Below are positions 48,090 to 60,600 of a DNA stretch of 64,000 nucleotides, in pieces. The notes below the pieces were generated by a model. The model searched no databases and was not told the DNA's origin. It saw nothing but the letters and a program-made list of their open reading frames with translations. Within the stretch, counting starts at the first letter, position 1. Every line of letters starts with the position of its first letter. The position numbers and the translations under genes are program-made. The DNA comes from Allodiplogaster sudhausi (lineage: Eukaryota; Nematoda; Chromadorea; Rhabditida; Diplogasteridae). The stretch spans positions 5,511,001 to 5,575,000 of the forward strand of contig CALZFC010000018.1 of assembly GCA_945643635.1 (NCBI GenBank), written 5' to 3'.

Positions 48090-49788
48090 ATGTTGCTTCT
48101 CAAGACCTCCTTCATTCTGCTGGCCTGCCTCGTTGCTTTGGCAGATGCGGATGATCGCTGTTACACGCACAATAACTTCCCAGTTAATGTGAGAAGCTTG
48201 GAGAGGATAAAAAACCTAATCCTGGTTAATTTCTCTTTGATTACTTTTAAAGCGAACTTGCTACAACTGGAACAGCGGCGAGACATGCAACGTGGGCTGC
48301 AATCACAACATAATCAACCCATTCAAACTCTGCTGGCACCAGATCGGAAAGACAATGAGCGTCGAGCAAAAGTGCTTTACGTTTCCGAACCAGAAGTACG
48401 AGTGGAAGAGCGACTATCCGAATTGCTATTTGGGTGAGAGTTAATGATTCTTTTCTTCTCAATAATAAAGTTTAATATCATTATTGATGACCAATTTTAG
48501 AGTGGCAGAATAACGTCTTCCAGCAGCTGACCTGCATGAGTGGAGAAAACGATGGCCACCTGAACTTGTCCGCGATTCTCGACTCACGCGAACGCATAAA
48601 CCAATTCATTAGCAAGGAATTCCCCGAGAACTCGGAGGGCAAGAAGACAGTTGCATTCAGCGTGGTCATCTTATCGCTCTTTTATAGAGAGAAGAAAAGC
48701 AAGTATCCTATTGTCCATGTGGAACAAGGAGAATGTAACTAATTACTTCTCACAACCTAGATGTTGGCAGCCCTTACAACACCAACTCCAAGCACGACAA
48801 CGTTGGTTTCTATTTTCAATAAGAAAACATCACACGATTTGAGGAATCTGGAAAAAAAATTGCAGATCGACAACTGAGACTTCTTCAACAACCACGCCAA
48901 CCACCACATCAATGACCATTTGGGAAGCCTTGACGTTAGAAAATTGTCTGCTCTAAAGTTCATCCAAATCTTAAATGTAGAAGAGTGATATGTTTCTATG
49001 TTTTAATTCGGAATGTTTGTCAATGAAGAATTCACAAGAACATTTAAAAAAAAATTAATTATTCTGAATTAAGTATTTTTCTGATGCTTTTCCTTTTAGT
49101 ATAGATGTGAACTCAGCATCGAATTCAACTAGTGGATTCTCAAAGTTCGTGTCACAATAAAATTTAGTAGAGTAATCCATATATCCTAAATTTTTATTAT
49201 AAACTATCTACGAGATTGTATATAAACTGGTGTTCTGATTTTCGCTCAAAATTTCTTTGATTATTGCTCAAAAGATTTTCGCTCAATTTTTTTTACATTT
49301 GGTGATTTTCGCTCAAATCATTTTAGCGAAAATCAAGGAACCATATAAAATTGTTCTAAATGAAATCAAGGTGACATGAGGGACATAATAATTATCATTT
49401 TAAATTGTATACAGCTTTTCGAGTTGGACAATTGTTTTTTTATGTAAAAGAGTGACTTATCGCGTTACTATTCAAAGTTTAATCGGTGAAAAAAAAAATC
49501 ATTTTCTTGCCAGAGATGAATACGAGAACTCATCGACGAATTCCAGCGGCGTCGTGAGAAATTCATTAAATAATCTCATTTTAATCCGTCTTCTTCTACT
49601 CTTGTGGCTTTTCATAAACTTTGTCACTATTGTAGTTGGAGCACAGAAATGCACGATTTCAGGGATCGATTGTCGCCACGGTCTTTTCGGTGTCCGGCAG
49701 CACCATTGCCGTGTCTCTGCTCGTCTACGTCCTTTTCGGTCTACTGAAAAGTGCCGCCCTCCTGAGCTATGGAAAGCATGATGAATGA
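48090..49788 (+). CDS. CYNW-stalk family copy 10, intact type I membrane protein, 254 aa
   Basis: Eight exons join to 765 bases with no stop: 48090-48188, 48253-48433, 48501-48664, 48761-48801, 48866-48934, 49100-49144, 49514-49553, 49663-49788. Residues 1-18 (MLLLKTSFILLACLVALA) are a signal peptide. Residues 24-105 hold eight Cys (about 24, 36, 45, 49, 60, 74, 91, 105) with RTCYNWNSGETC, MSVEQKCF and YPNCYL. Residues 94-148 form the second domain (EWQNNVFQQLTC, HLNLSAI). Residues 149-213 are a Thr/Ser/Pro stalk (STTTPTTTS), probably O-glycosylated. Residues about 217-241 are a membrane helix (AVSLLVYVLFGLL), with tail SYGKHDE. No function known. The Cys-rich part might be ET-module or Ly6-like. 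It is the best reference for the family. Confidence 0.85.
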
Positions 49789-49909
49789 TAACTGATTCGG
49801 ATAAACTTCAACATCGAAAAAGTCTATATTTGTCATTGGAATATGCATACATATGTACATACAGTGATGTAAAATACAAAATACAGTACCGTCCAACATT
49901 GTTGGGTCC

Positions 49910-51374
49910 TTAATCCGATTAATTAAATTAATTTAAATAATTCAAACTGGAATTGCGAAGTGCTGAGGACATGCCGTGCGATTTCGTCGGAGGGTTTTAT
50001 GTCTTTTTTCATTGCGCGTCACCCTAGAAAAACCGTTTTTCAAAATATGCCGAAATGACAAAAATCTGACAATTTTTCAATGCTACGCTGTTTAGCGGAA
50101 TTTTTTACGGGGTGTTCGGCTGAGAAAGCAGCTGGCTGAATCCAGCAGCCAAACTACAAACAACAAATTAGAGTGAAATTTTCTAAGCGCTTCTTATTTT
50201 GTTTGAGTTTCTACCTTTGTTTTGCTTGAGTTACTTATCATATTTGGGTATAAATGATAAGAAAAATGGAAAATAAGATTTTCTTTAGCGAGCAAAAATT
50301 TTGCTCCCGCAGAGCATCGAACACCGGACCTTGAGATTCCCAGCCAAACGCTATCGCAATACACCACAACCAACTTGATAAAGGAAGAATGTACCTTTTC
50401 TATCCAGGACCCGAAACAGTTATCTCTTGGAATGAAGAAGATCGAAATAAGAGGAGATAGAGGGGGAGAAGGAGAGAGATAAAACAAGACTGAGAGAGAT
50501 ATATTGAACGAGAGAGAGAAAGAGAACAACAGAGAAAGAGAGGAGGGGATAGATTGAAAGAGTGAGAGAGATAGAGAGAGAGAGAAAGGGAGAGTGAGAG
50601 TATGTGTGAACGATAGAGAAAGAGAGAGACAGTAAAGAGAGGGAGAGAATGAGAGAGACAGTAAAGAGAGGGAGAGAGAGGGAGAGAATGAGAGAGACAG
50701 TAAAGAGAGGAAGAGAGAGAGAATGAGAGAGACAGTGAAGAGAGAGAGGTCGATGGCAGAGATTGTCAACTTGTTTCAATGAAAAGCGTTGCAGTGCGTT
50801 GAGAGGACTACGCTTTGCAAAAATTAACCAGACAAGCCCCTTGAATCGTCATCCTCCACGCTTCGTTGGTGAGGCTGCGGACAATGTGTTAGTAAAGGTA
50901 CATTCCATTTCTTCCAGGTTGAGTGTTTTGTATTCCCACAGCGTTAGGCTGGGAAACTTAAGGTCCGGTGTTCGATCTCCGCGGGAGCAAAATTTTTGCT
51001 CGCTAAAGAAAATCTTATTTTCCATTTTTCTTATCATTTATACCCAAATATAATAAGTAACTCAAGTAAGACAAAGGTAGAAACTCAAACAAAATAAGAA
51101 GCGCTTAGAAAATTTCACTCTAATTTGTTGTTTGTAGTTTGGCTGCTGGATTCAGCCAGCTGCTTTCTCAGCCGAACACCCCGTAAAAAAAAACAGCGTA
51201 GCATTGAAAAATTGTCAGATCTTTGTCATTTCGGCATATTTTGAAAAACGGTTTTTCTAGGGTGACGCGCAATGAAAAAAGACATAAAACCCTCCGACGA
51301 AATCGCACGGCATGTCCTCAGCACTTCGCAATTCCAGTTTGAATTATTTAAATTAATTTAATTAATCGGATTAA
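49910..51374. mobile_element. Foldback element with ~450-bp inverted arms
   Basis: Arms 49910-50372 and 50914-51374 are near-identical in inverted orientation; by eye only a few substitutions and one short gap. Both ends begin TTAATCCGATTAATTAAATT, so TTAA borders the element on each side, as in piggyBac-type insertions. The arms share words such as GAGGACATGCCGTGCG and GCAGCTGGCTGAATCC. Inner arm ends carry a tRNA-like segment (GGTCCGGTGTTCGAT). The loop is mostly (GA)n. No transposase is encoded. Confidence 0.85.
50450..50752. repeat. (GA)n loop of the foldback element
   Basis: GA-rich tract with a recurrent GAGAGACAGTAAAGAGAGG unit (three to four copies at 50620-50740). The long Leu/Ser-rich opposite-strand frame is an artefact. 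Confidence 0.9.
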
Positions 51375-51791
51375 TTTCGGGATTGAATCCTGAAACGAAA
51401 AGGGAGAGAAGCGGAAAAGTATCTGTTAATTATTCTAAGATCGGAAAAATAAAATTCTAAAAGAACATTAAAAAAAGACTGGAAGATATATGTGCAACTA
51501 TGAAAGGCCTCTTCGTCAGAATGCGTCGATGGTATAAAGCCGTGGGAACACTCGGATGTCTATAGATTCAATGCATCCTTAGCAACCATGCAAGTGGCAT
51601 TCTCCACGTGGTAGCCGCTTGTGTTATACGCAATGAGAATATGTAATTTTACAGGCCAAACGGAGGGAGCAAGAAGGGGACGGGAAAACAATTTTGAGAA
51701 GGAAGATTACTGGAAAGAAATTATAAAAAAAATGGGTAAATCAATAAATGTAAAAATTAGAGAAAATAAAATTTGATGTAAAACCTAAGGC

Positions 51792-51863
51792 GCCTTGACG
51801 ATAGGTGGAGGTGGTACGAAAGGCAAGATTGCATTTCGTACCACCTCCACCTATCGTCAAGGC
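51792..51863. other. Perfect 30-bp inverted repeat (hairpin), 12-nt loop
   Basis: Arms 51792-51821 and 51834-51863 are exact reverse complements; one arm starts GCCTTGACGATAGGTGGAGG. The loop is GGCAAGATTGCA. It could be a palindromic repeat end or a precursor-like hairpin; no homologous copy is seen in this window. Confidence 0.9.
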
Positions 51864-54800
51864 TCTTCGCTGCGATGTCCAATGTAGTCATTGCCCTAGT
51901 CGGCTGCGCTATGACGCCAATTGATATTGATTGCTGGAAAGAGAGAAAACTTGACATGCTTGCCGAAAAGGGTGCTATAAAAGGAAATAATATGAAGATG
52001 CGAAAAGCAAATAGAAAGAACATTTGAACTGCTTGTTGAAGTGGGGAGAAGTTTAACGTTAAGTAAGTCTTGCTATGCATTATACTCGTTTTCGTCATAA
52101 CAAAACCGATTATCTTTTTTTGTGGCAGAAAAATGCACACTTGATTTTTCGTCTTCATGGACCGTTTGCATGACGCTGGAAATTTTTCTCAATTGTTCGT
52201 AAAAGGAAAAAAAATATATATGTATGTATATCACTCAAATATCATGAAACAAAATATTCTTATAATACGCTCTATCCAATGATGTAAACGATTATTGCCA
52301 TAGTTTATCTGTATTGCACGGTAATAGGGTCTCAAAACTTGAAAATGAAACTTGTCTAAATTCATCTTAATTCGTTTTTGCGAGCGTTGTAATTATACAT
52401 AAAATGTTTAAACGAAACTTAAGTTGAAGAATTGGCTGGCCCGTTATGTCAGTCAGAAAGATGAGTCAGAAACTAATAAAGAGAGAGTGAGAAGGAATGA
52501 ATAAGTAGGGATAACAAGTCTTCTTGGGCAGTAATAAAAATATATAATAAAAATGGCAATAAAAATGACTAACGGGGAAATTCTTCTTAGGTTCATTGAA
52601 CTTGATCGATGGACATAAAATGCTAACTATCTATGCACACTTTGGATTTGTGGTCAACTTTGGTCCGCAGCGTAAACATGCTAAAAGTGATCTTGCTCAG
52701 GACTCCGTATTTCAAAAAAAAACGCTTTTGCCAATCTGTAACGATAGTTAATAGGCTTTTCCACGTTCAGAATCCCTATTTCATCCATGATTTCATGAGG
52801 CCACCAGGACAGTAGATCATTTGACGGCAGCCTTGCATAGAGTAGAACGGTGTATTTGACAGCTGTGTGTTTTAAAACAATCACAGCATTAAATTGGCAA
52901 ATTACGATAAAGACTATTGCAGAACACTCTGCTGTATAGATTAAAGTGATATTTGACTCAATCTAAAAAAATTCGGGTTTAGTTTCCTGCCTTTTAAGAT
53001 TCCGAACTACGCTATGCCTGGAGTACATTCAAACGATCTACATACTTTTTCTGGTGGCCTCATAAACCCAGGCAAGAAATAAGGCTATCGATCATATAAA
53101 AGTCTAAAAACTATCATTAGGGACAGGTAAACCCGTTTTTGGAAATCAGACTCCCGCATAGCATCGCTTTAAGTTGGTCCAAACAACGGACGAAAGTTGA
53201 CCGCGGTCTTAAAAGTTTGCACAAATAATTTGCATCGAATTTCCACAGCTCAACTAGCTATCTGAAGTAGTTCAATGATTACCTGCGAATAGATGGACAT
53301 CATTATTACTGTAGACATAGTGGTAAATGATCGATTTTATCGTCCAGAACCTTCTGCATCTCAGGACGAGTGCATGAAACCGCACTGGAGACTGGCCGCA
53401 TGTAAAAACTAGTGATTAAATAGCGAAAAGATCAAAAAGCTATTGTAGAGATGCTCTAGAATACAGCAAACCACTTATGCAATAAAAAAGTAACCAAAGA
53501 TCAAAGAAATAAACCATTTTGTCCAGCACTCCTAAATGTGCAACCCGGGTAATTTGAGTTATTGATTTTTTTATCTCTCTGTAGTGGATCAATGGAAATA
53601 ATATTCTACTATTGAAGATCTATTAGAACAATGAAGCAACCCTGAAAATTTCATCAACTTTCACTAACTTTGAAAGAAATTATGCACGAAAAACCAAAAG
53701 TTAATAGAATTTTGACCGGTACTGTATATACTATAAGTGCATGATTCCTGTGCTGCATTTCCTACGATTAATTCGAAATATTACCTTCCTTCTAATGGTA
53801 TTATGAATTGAAACTTTTTTCATTCCATCCTCATTGCATCGAACCTCGTCGAGGTTGTCCAACTCTAGTAGGTGATGAGTAAAACATACAAAGCAGGGGT
53901 GGCCACACCGGCCCCGAAGTCGGCCCCGAAGTAGGCCCCGGCCCCAAAGTTAAAAAAAATTTTCATAAAAAAATTTTCGCTTCGGAGGAAAACTCAATCC
54001 AAAATTGATTGGCTTGAAGTTCACGTGGCGTCCCTTGTGGCAGGCGTCGTTGGGAGGCAGGTCGACGTCGGCCTTAGCATAACAAGAGAATAGAGTAATC
54101 CCTGATTAATCAATATGCTTAAGAAACATAAAAAATCACGACATATTAAATTATCAACAAAAAAAAATCATTAATACGAAGGCTTAAAAATGGCGGTACT
54201 CCAAATCGCGAGCAGGGGAGCATGCGACTCGCCTCGGGCTTCCTCGTGAATACGTAGCAGTGATCCGGAACCGGCGACGCATAATCCAAGAATTCGCAAC
54301 GCTCAAGAAAAAAAACAACTATCTGCGTAGTGCTTGGCTGGCTCTTCCGATTCTCTCTCTCCCCCCAACCCCATCTCTCTCTTTCTATTTCATCCACTTC
54401 CAGGAGGCGCTCCTTTCCTTATCCAATGTTGCTTCTCAAGGCCTACTTCTTCCTGCTAACCTGCCTGGCCTGCGTTGATGCCCGTTCCAGGACTATTTTA
54501 GTCCCAGTGAGAAAATAGTAATAAATAAATCTTAAATGTTTTGGGGAAGAATTATTTTGACTTAAAATCATCATATTAATAATACATTTAACCAATTTCC
54601 GCTTCCTTTAGTACTCCTGCAACGATTGGAACAACGATATGTCAGTCACAGTGATGTGCAGTCAACGTGTAGGGACAGGTGTCAAGGTCAAACGCTGCTT
54701 GCACCGTCTTGAGCAATCAATGAACGCGGAGCAGAAGTGCTTCTCGGATGGCGAAAAGCACGGATGGAAGGGGGCCTATCCGAATTGCTATTTGGGTTTG

Positions 54801-55203
54801 AATTCACTTTTCTCTCATTTCTAATTTGTATTATTATTTCTGGCTTTTTTATGGCGCACAATTTTAGAGTGGCAAGAAAACATCTTTCAACAGCTAACCT
54901 GCGTGTCCGGAAAGCACGATGACCATCTGAACTTGTCCGCGATCACCGACAAAATTGCACGCATGCACAAATTCATTCACGAGGAGTTTCCCGCGACGCC
55001 GACGAGCAAAGAGACCGTTTCCTTTGCAAGGGTTATCTAATCACGCATCTGTAGAAAAATGTAGTCTAGAAAAATAAAGTAAAAAATAAATAATGGAGGT
55101 TCATGAATAATGAAAGTATCCTATTCTTAATATATAAAAAGAAGAAAAATTCAACTAATTGCTTCACACAACATGTATATAGGTGTTGGCAGCACTTACA
55201 ACG

Positions 55204-55471
55204 TGTCATGACCGGGGGCCAGAGCAAGCAGCAGCGGAGGCCACGCCTAGAAGAACAGCCTTCGCTGCCCCAGTGTTCGCCGGCAGCCGCTAGGAGGCGG
55301 CTGCCCCCAAGGCCTGGTCCTCCCCTCTCTTCTCTATCTCTCTATGTATGTTCGGTGCTAAGTAGGATTTAAAGGATAAAGAGATGTAAAGTAACGATGT
55401 GTAACTGGTCCCCAATCTACAACACGGCGGCTAGGGGTCCACCAGAAGGACGCCCGAACCCGACCGTAACA
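55204..55471 (+). repeat. 5' LTR of the outer element
   Basis: 268 bp, begins TGTCATGACCGGGGGCC. Shares its first bases with the LTR of the nested element (TGTCATAGCCC), which also has the same primer-binding sequence. Confidence 0.92.
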
Positions 55472-57686
55472 TGGAGGTCCCGGGAGAGACGACTACGAGC
55501 AGGATCCGCCCGTCTGTCGTCTCGCTATGCGTATGGCGGAGGTAAGTTTTCATTTATATTATTATAATAGAAATGGCCGCTGTAATCAATAAATTTCATG
55601 TCTTCATGTATAATTAAGTGGCATAATATTTGGTCGTAGAGGAACCCCGCGCCTCCCCCCATGAGAGAATGAATCAATGAATGTTTAAATTTTGCGGCAA
55701 GAAAGAGGCGCGAGTGCGACCAGGGGGAAAAAGACGAATGAATGAATGAATACAAGTGATTGTGATTTTCTTCCGTCACTAGTAAGCTTACTAAATGCTA
55801 TCCACTCCACCGGCTCTAGAGCATGGAAAACTCTAAATTAATAAAGCGCATATTTTCGAGTTTCTCCAGCCAAAGATGCTGTTTGGTATGGCTAGACACC
55901 GCCGCCGTTTTTAATTTCAGTGTTCCTCCCTCAGCCATTCACATATGCTACCCATCCCGCTACACCATTGCACATATTTAGTATATATTTACATACTTAG
56001 TCTTGCACCACGGTAACCACTACTACCATCCGGGGCAGCCAACCCGCCAGCCACGGCACACTCAACACCCGAGCGCACGGGTCCCCCTTCCTTCCTTTTT
56101 TTTATTTTGAAAAAAATTTTTTTTATCGATAATTATTTTTATTTTGAAATATATGTATTTGCATTCAGGATATTTTGTTTTGCTTTTCACTCGTTCCGCT
56201 CGATTTGATCAGTCTATGAACCGAATACTCATTACCAGAGCACACGGCCCACTCTATGTATGTATCTCTCTCTCAGTCCAGCCTATACTAGGAAGGCAAT
56301 AGTGCAAACCATATGATATATATCTTACTCTTATCTGTTCTGTTCACAATTTCATCCACTCTTAACAAAAATTTAGTACTAAACTATTACAAAATGCTCT
56401 CTGTCTCATACAGTAATCGCCGTATGTTCGCCCACTTCCTCTTTTTCTCTCACTTTCTCTCTCGCTCAGTTACACCATTTTGTCGGAATTCGAATCCAGG
56501 CAGCTGCCAAATGCATCGCCGCCTGACCTGCGTTAGACAGAGGAAAATCTCTGCCTAAAAAATCTCTCTGTTTTATCTTATCTCGTTCACCTTGCACTTT
56601 AAAATACGGCGCCACCTGCCCCGTCCACGCGAATTGCATTCTTTTCTCTCGGAGAAGTACACCTTTATCTCTCTATCTCTACATTTCTATCAGATTCTCT
56701 CGCTCTCTCGGAACAGTGATTCCGCTCACTAATGTGTCTGGCTACTTGGAATGTACAGCAGACAAAAAATGAAAGAGATAACAGGCGCCCAAAACTTGGC
56801 CGCATCCGGTGAACGAACACGAAAAGGAGAAAAAGAAAAATTGAGGGAGATTGAAAAAGAATTCGTATAGCAACAGATAGGCAAAATATTACTTACTATT
56901 CTATGCAATAATATTAGTCTAGAATAATTTAACTGTATTAGAGCTCATCATTCTCATATCCCACCCTTCCGTGTGCTCAATGAGATTCAAGAAGTCCGGT
57001 GACATAATATACAACGTCGTGCACGCGTTTGCTGTTGCATCCATCTTCACAGAATTCCTGACGTCTACTTACTAACATAAATAACCACATAGAAAACACA
57101 CTTAGGCACATGCATTTGTATATACATTATATATATACATCTGTATACACACATTCATACAGAGTATGTAAACATACACGCAGATGCATATACACTCACA
57201 TCACATGTATAACATACAAATTCACACACACTCAAGATGACGAAGATATCAACCTTCGTCCCCTATGGACGCTGCAGCAACCTTCAACCGCCCGAATTCG
57301 GTTCGATCCTCGACGGGGGAACACATCAGGAATACGGGCTGGACAGACAGAAAACATGCTGCGAGGCTGTCCAGCGAACATAGCTGAAGCACAATAGATA
57401 CTTTCGTACTGCTACGACCTCCGTCATCGATCTCGCTCGCGAGAGATCGACAACGACGACGAACTACTCCTCAGAGGAACGCCACGGAAGAACAAGCTTG
57501 TCTAACGAGGCACGCCAGCAAAATCTTTGCTGAAAGATGGCAAACCACGCCAGAAGGACGTACGGAATTTACAAAAGAATGCAGCCGACGAATCAGAAGA
57601 AGACGACTACATTCGAATACCAAGAAGACGACAGCACACCAGAAACGAAACCGACATGCTCACGACAATCAAATCGACTTCAGAAG

Positions 57687-60600
57687 TGTAGTAACGCGGT
57701 GCGCGGTAGAGGGAGAGACGTTGTTGGATAGATATCTTGAATCGGCAGGGGATATATCATAGCATCGTTACTAGGATAAGGGGGGGAAGGAAGGGCATAG
57801 CCCGGGGCAGCCGCTCAGCCGTGGTGTTCCCACCAACACTAAAGTGCAGGTCGGCGCTAGCCGCTCCTTCCCCTCAGAGGCGGGGCGACCAGTGCCGACT
57901 CAAAGAGCGGTCCCTCGCTCTAAAACATGAATCACCTTTAATATACTTCCTTCCCGTGTTAGTGTTCAACATATGTCAACATAATATCGACACAAAAAAA
58001 TTAATTTAATATGGATAATATGCTATTGTGATCAGTTAACTTTTTCATATGTAGTGATTGTTTTGCGTATCGAAGTATTTGACTCTGTAGACGCCAGTGC
58101 GTTGTGTATTTTAGATAGAGCAAATTTGCGTGCAGAATGAACTATCAAACATTGTTAGTCATTATTCCTAATTATGGTGTTATGGGACAAATATGCATAC
58201 ATACATACATACTATTCTTCAAATCTAAGCAAACACCATTAAAAGAATTTAAAAAGAGAGAAGAGAGAGAAAGAGAGAGGGGGAGAAAGAAGAAGAAGAA
58301 GAAGAAGAGAGAGAACAAAGAGAAGGGTATAAAGATGCAGAATTAGTGGTAGAACTAGTCGTCTGCTCATTTCTTCTTCAGCTCTCGTCGTGGAATTCTC
58401 GAGTCCGTCGATGGATCATCTGTCGGTGTGTCGATCTGCGGCACGATTCTTCTCGAGTGCAGATTGGTGGCCCTGGAGTTGATCGACGTGTCGTTTTCCG
58501 TTCTTCTCTACGATTGTATCGGAGGACGATGATGGTAGTACTCCGCCTGCTGCTCGTGCACGTCAACGATGTTCCTCCTCGCTTCTTACTCGTCGTTTCC
58601 TGCCGTTGGCATAGTATTGATGATGTACACTGTGTTTGAGATGATGAATTCACAGTCGTCGGTCTGCCTGGCGCTCACGAATTGTGCGCTCTGCTTGTCC
58701 GCTGGTAAGGTGTCGGTATGGTGTGGACGAGCCATGCCCGACTCCAATTATCTACAGCATTTCTTGAAATTTTCTTCACAACAGGTTTGAGCCTCGATCT
58801 GTGAACTGCTGGCGAGGCGTCCAGTGTACATGGTAGTCTTTTAATGAAGACATCCAGAAAGAAGCAGACTTGCACTTCCGTGGGCTTAGCTTCAGTCCGA
58901 ATTTCGCGGAGAAGAATGTTTTTCTCAGCTTCTTGATGTAATCCCCCAAAGCAGTGGATAATCGTTGAAGACCCGATTTGTTGCAGTTCTGGCTCGTTGC
59001 CCTTGCATCAGGAAGACTGATTTGTCGCTGGTGTTGTGGACATGGGTCAGTTCTCACGCTGATTGGCAAAGCAATGGTTCGAAGCGATGGCGAGTGAATG
59101 GAATGGTGGGATGGTGCCAGATGAGGTTCTTTTCTTGGTCAGCACTCGTGTATGCTCTGGTCGTGCCGTCCTCGGTGTATTGTAGTCATAGGTATGTTGT
59201 TGTGCGCGAGCTATGAGCGGCATTGGTGTCGTGGTTTTTCACGCTTTCCGGTTTTCTGTTGCTGTCCTAGCTTCATCTGTAGAATTGGTGACAATAAATG
59301 GTATCTCCGTGATACTTGAGAGACGAGTCGATGCGATTGGCATAGTAGTGGTCGTTGCTGTTGTACTTTCTATCGTTGTTGTCGCCACAGCTCTTGTCAT
59401 CTTCTGACTGGGCGTTGTCGTTGCGATTGCCGACGCAGTTGTTAGCATCTTATGAGACGTTTCTTAGCGCGAATACACGCGTCGGCCATATAGTAGATCT
59501 TCTCTGGCTACTTGCGTAGTTTGAGCGTGTGTAAGACGCATGTAGATATGAGTGAACGCAATGAATGCGCTACTCTCCGGAGCACTCGATAAACTATAGG
59601 GACTTTTAATGTGGGGTGACATACATGAGTGTCCAATTATCTATCAATTAGTCAATGTTTTGCATGAATATGTCTAAACAAGGTATAAGATATCTAAATA
59701 TCTATCTTCATACATATGCATTTCCATATATGAATCTACGCAACGATATATGTATCTATGTATGAGTCTATGCATGTATCTATCTAACCATCGCGATACA
59801 TTCTTACAAATAGTGCAGCTTCTCTCTTTCTCTTTGTTGCGCTTTCACTTTCGCTTTTCTTCTCCTTCTTGCAAGCTTGTGTTTTATGTCTGTCCTTTCG
59901 CGCGCTATCTTTTTTGTTTCAGTGAGCTCATTGTCTGCATTCGCTCAAGGTGTGAGGTGTCAATGTGTGTGTGAGAGAGAGAGAGCGTGGAATGCAATAA
60001 TGCTCTATTTCTTCTACGCGCGGCTGTTGAACTCGTTTCTAACGCAGGCGCGTAAAAATTGCGTAAGCTTGCACTTTTTCTCTGACAATGCGTGGGAAGC
60101 GGCGCTTGAATGTAGCTCAGATAGGGTGAGGAATGTGAAATATTGGAGAGAGATATGATAGCTGCGCTTCGCGCCTAGCTGCAGACCGGTTTGTCACCTG
60201 CTATGAGCTCGATGGAGTGAGCGAGAGAGATAGAGAGTAGTGCATATACCTAGACTTCAGAATTATGAACAAACGTGATATAAAGGCATGCGATATAGAG
60301 ATAAATATGAATGGAAAGTAAATAATATGTATGTTTAGGGGATTGGGTTTCCGTGTGCTCCGGGAGTGTTGGAGGCGGCTGGCTGCCCCAGGGGGTTGGT
60401 AAGGGTTGATAAAGGGAATGTAATTGAGGTGGATTCTAAGCACATTTATATGTATATATAGAAAGGAGAAGATATGACAATAATTTCAATTATATAAAAA
60501 AAATACAATAATGAAAATCCGGGCTGATGGGATAAGAAGGTCATTTTGAGGAGGTGAGGAACGCAATACCTGTCTGTCTACCCTATTAATGGGTGAAAGC

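Larger units (their letters stand above)
49884..53724. mobile_element. Tc1/mariner-like relic (TIR pair at TA)
   Basis: The left end reads TA then CAGTACCGTCC. The right end, as reverse complement, reads TA then CAGTACCGGTCAAAA. Both are flanked by TA, the Tc1/mariner target. No intact transposase is readable; the interior 51400-53700 is AT-rich with short frames only. The left terminus is cut after about 26 bases by the foldback element at 49910. Assignment rests on the short termini. Confidence 0.45.
49789..54332. other. Repeat-filled intergenic region between copies 10 and 11
   Basis: Holds the Tc1/mariner-like relic, the foldback element and a perfect hairpin, listed separately. At 53885-53945 a CCCCGAAGT / GGCCCCG tract follows the MITE-like start CAGGGGTGGCC. 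No protein-coding gene recognised. Confidence 0.6.

Noticed and set aside
49255..49330. GATTTTCGCTCAAA repeats with inverted copy
   Set aside because: Short intronic low-complexity repeat in copy 10; possible MITE debris but no definable ends.
51757..52158. 133-codon minus-strand frame over the hairpin
   Set aside because: It includes one arm of the hairpin and no recognisable domain; coding status unsupported.
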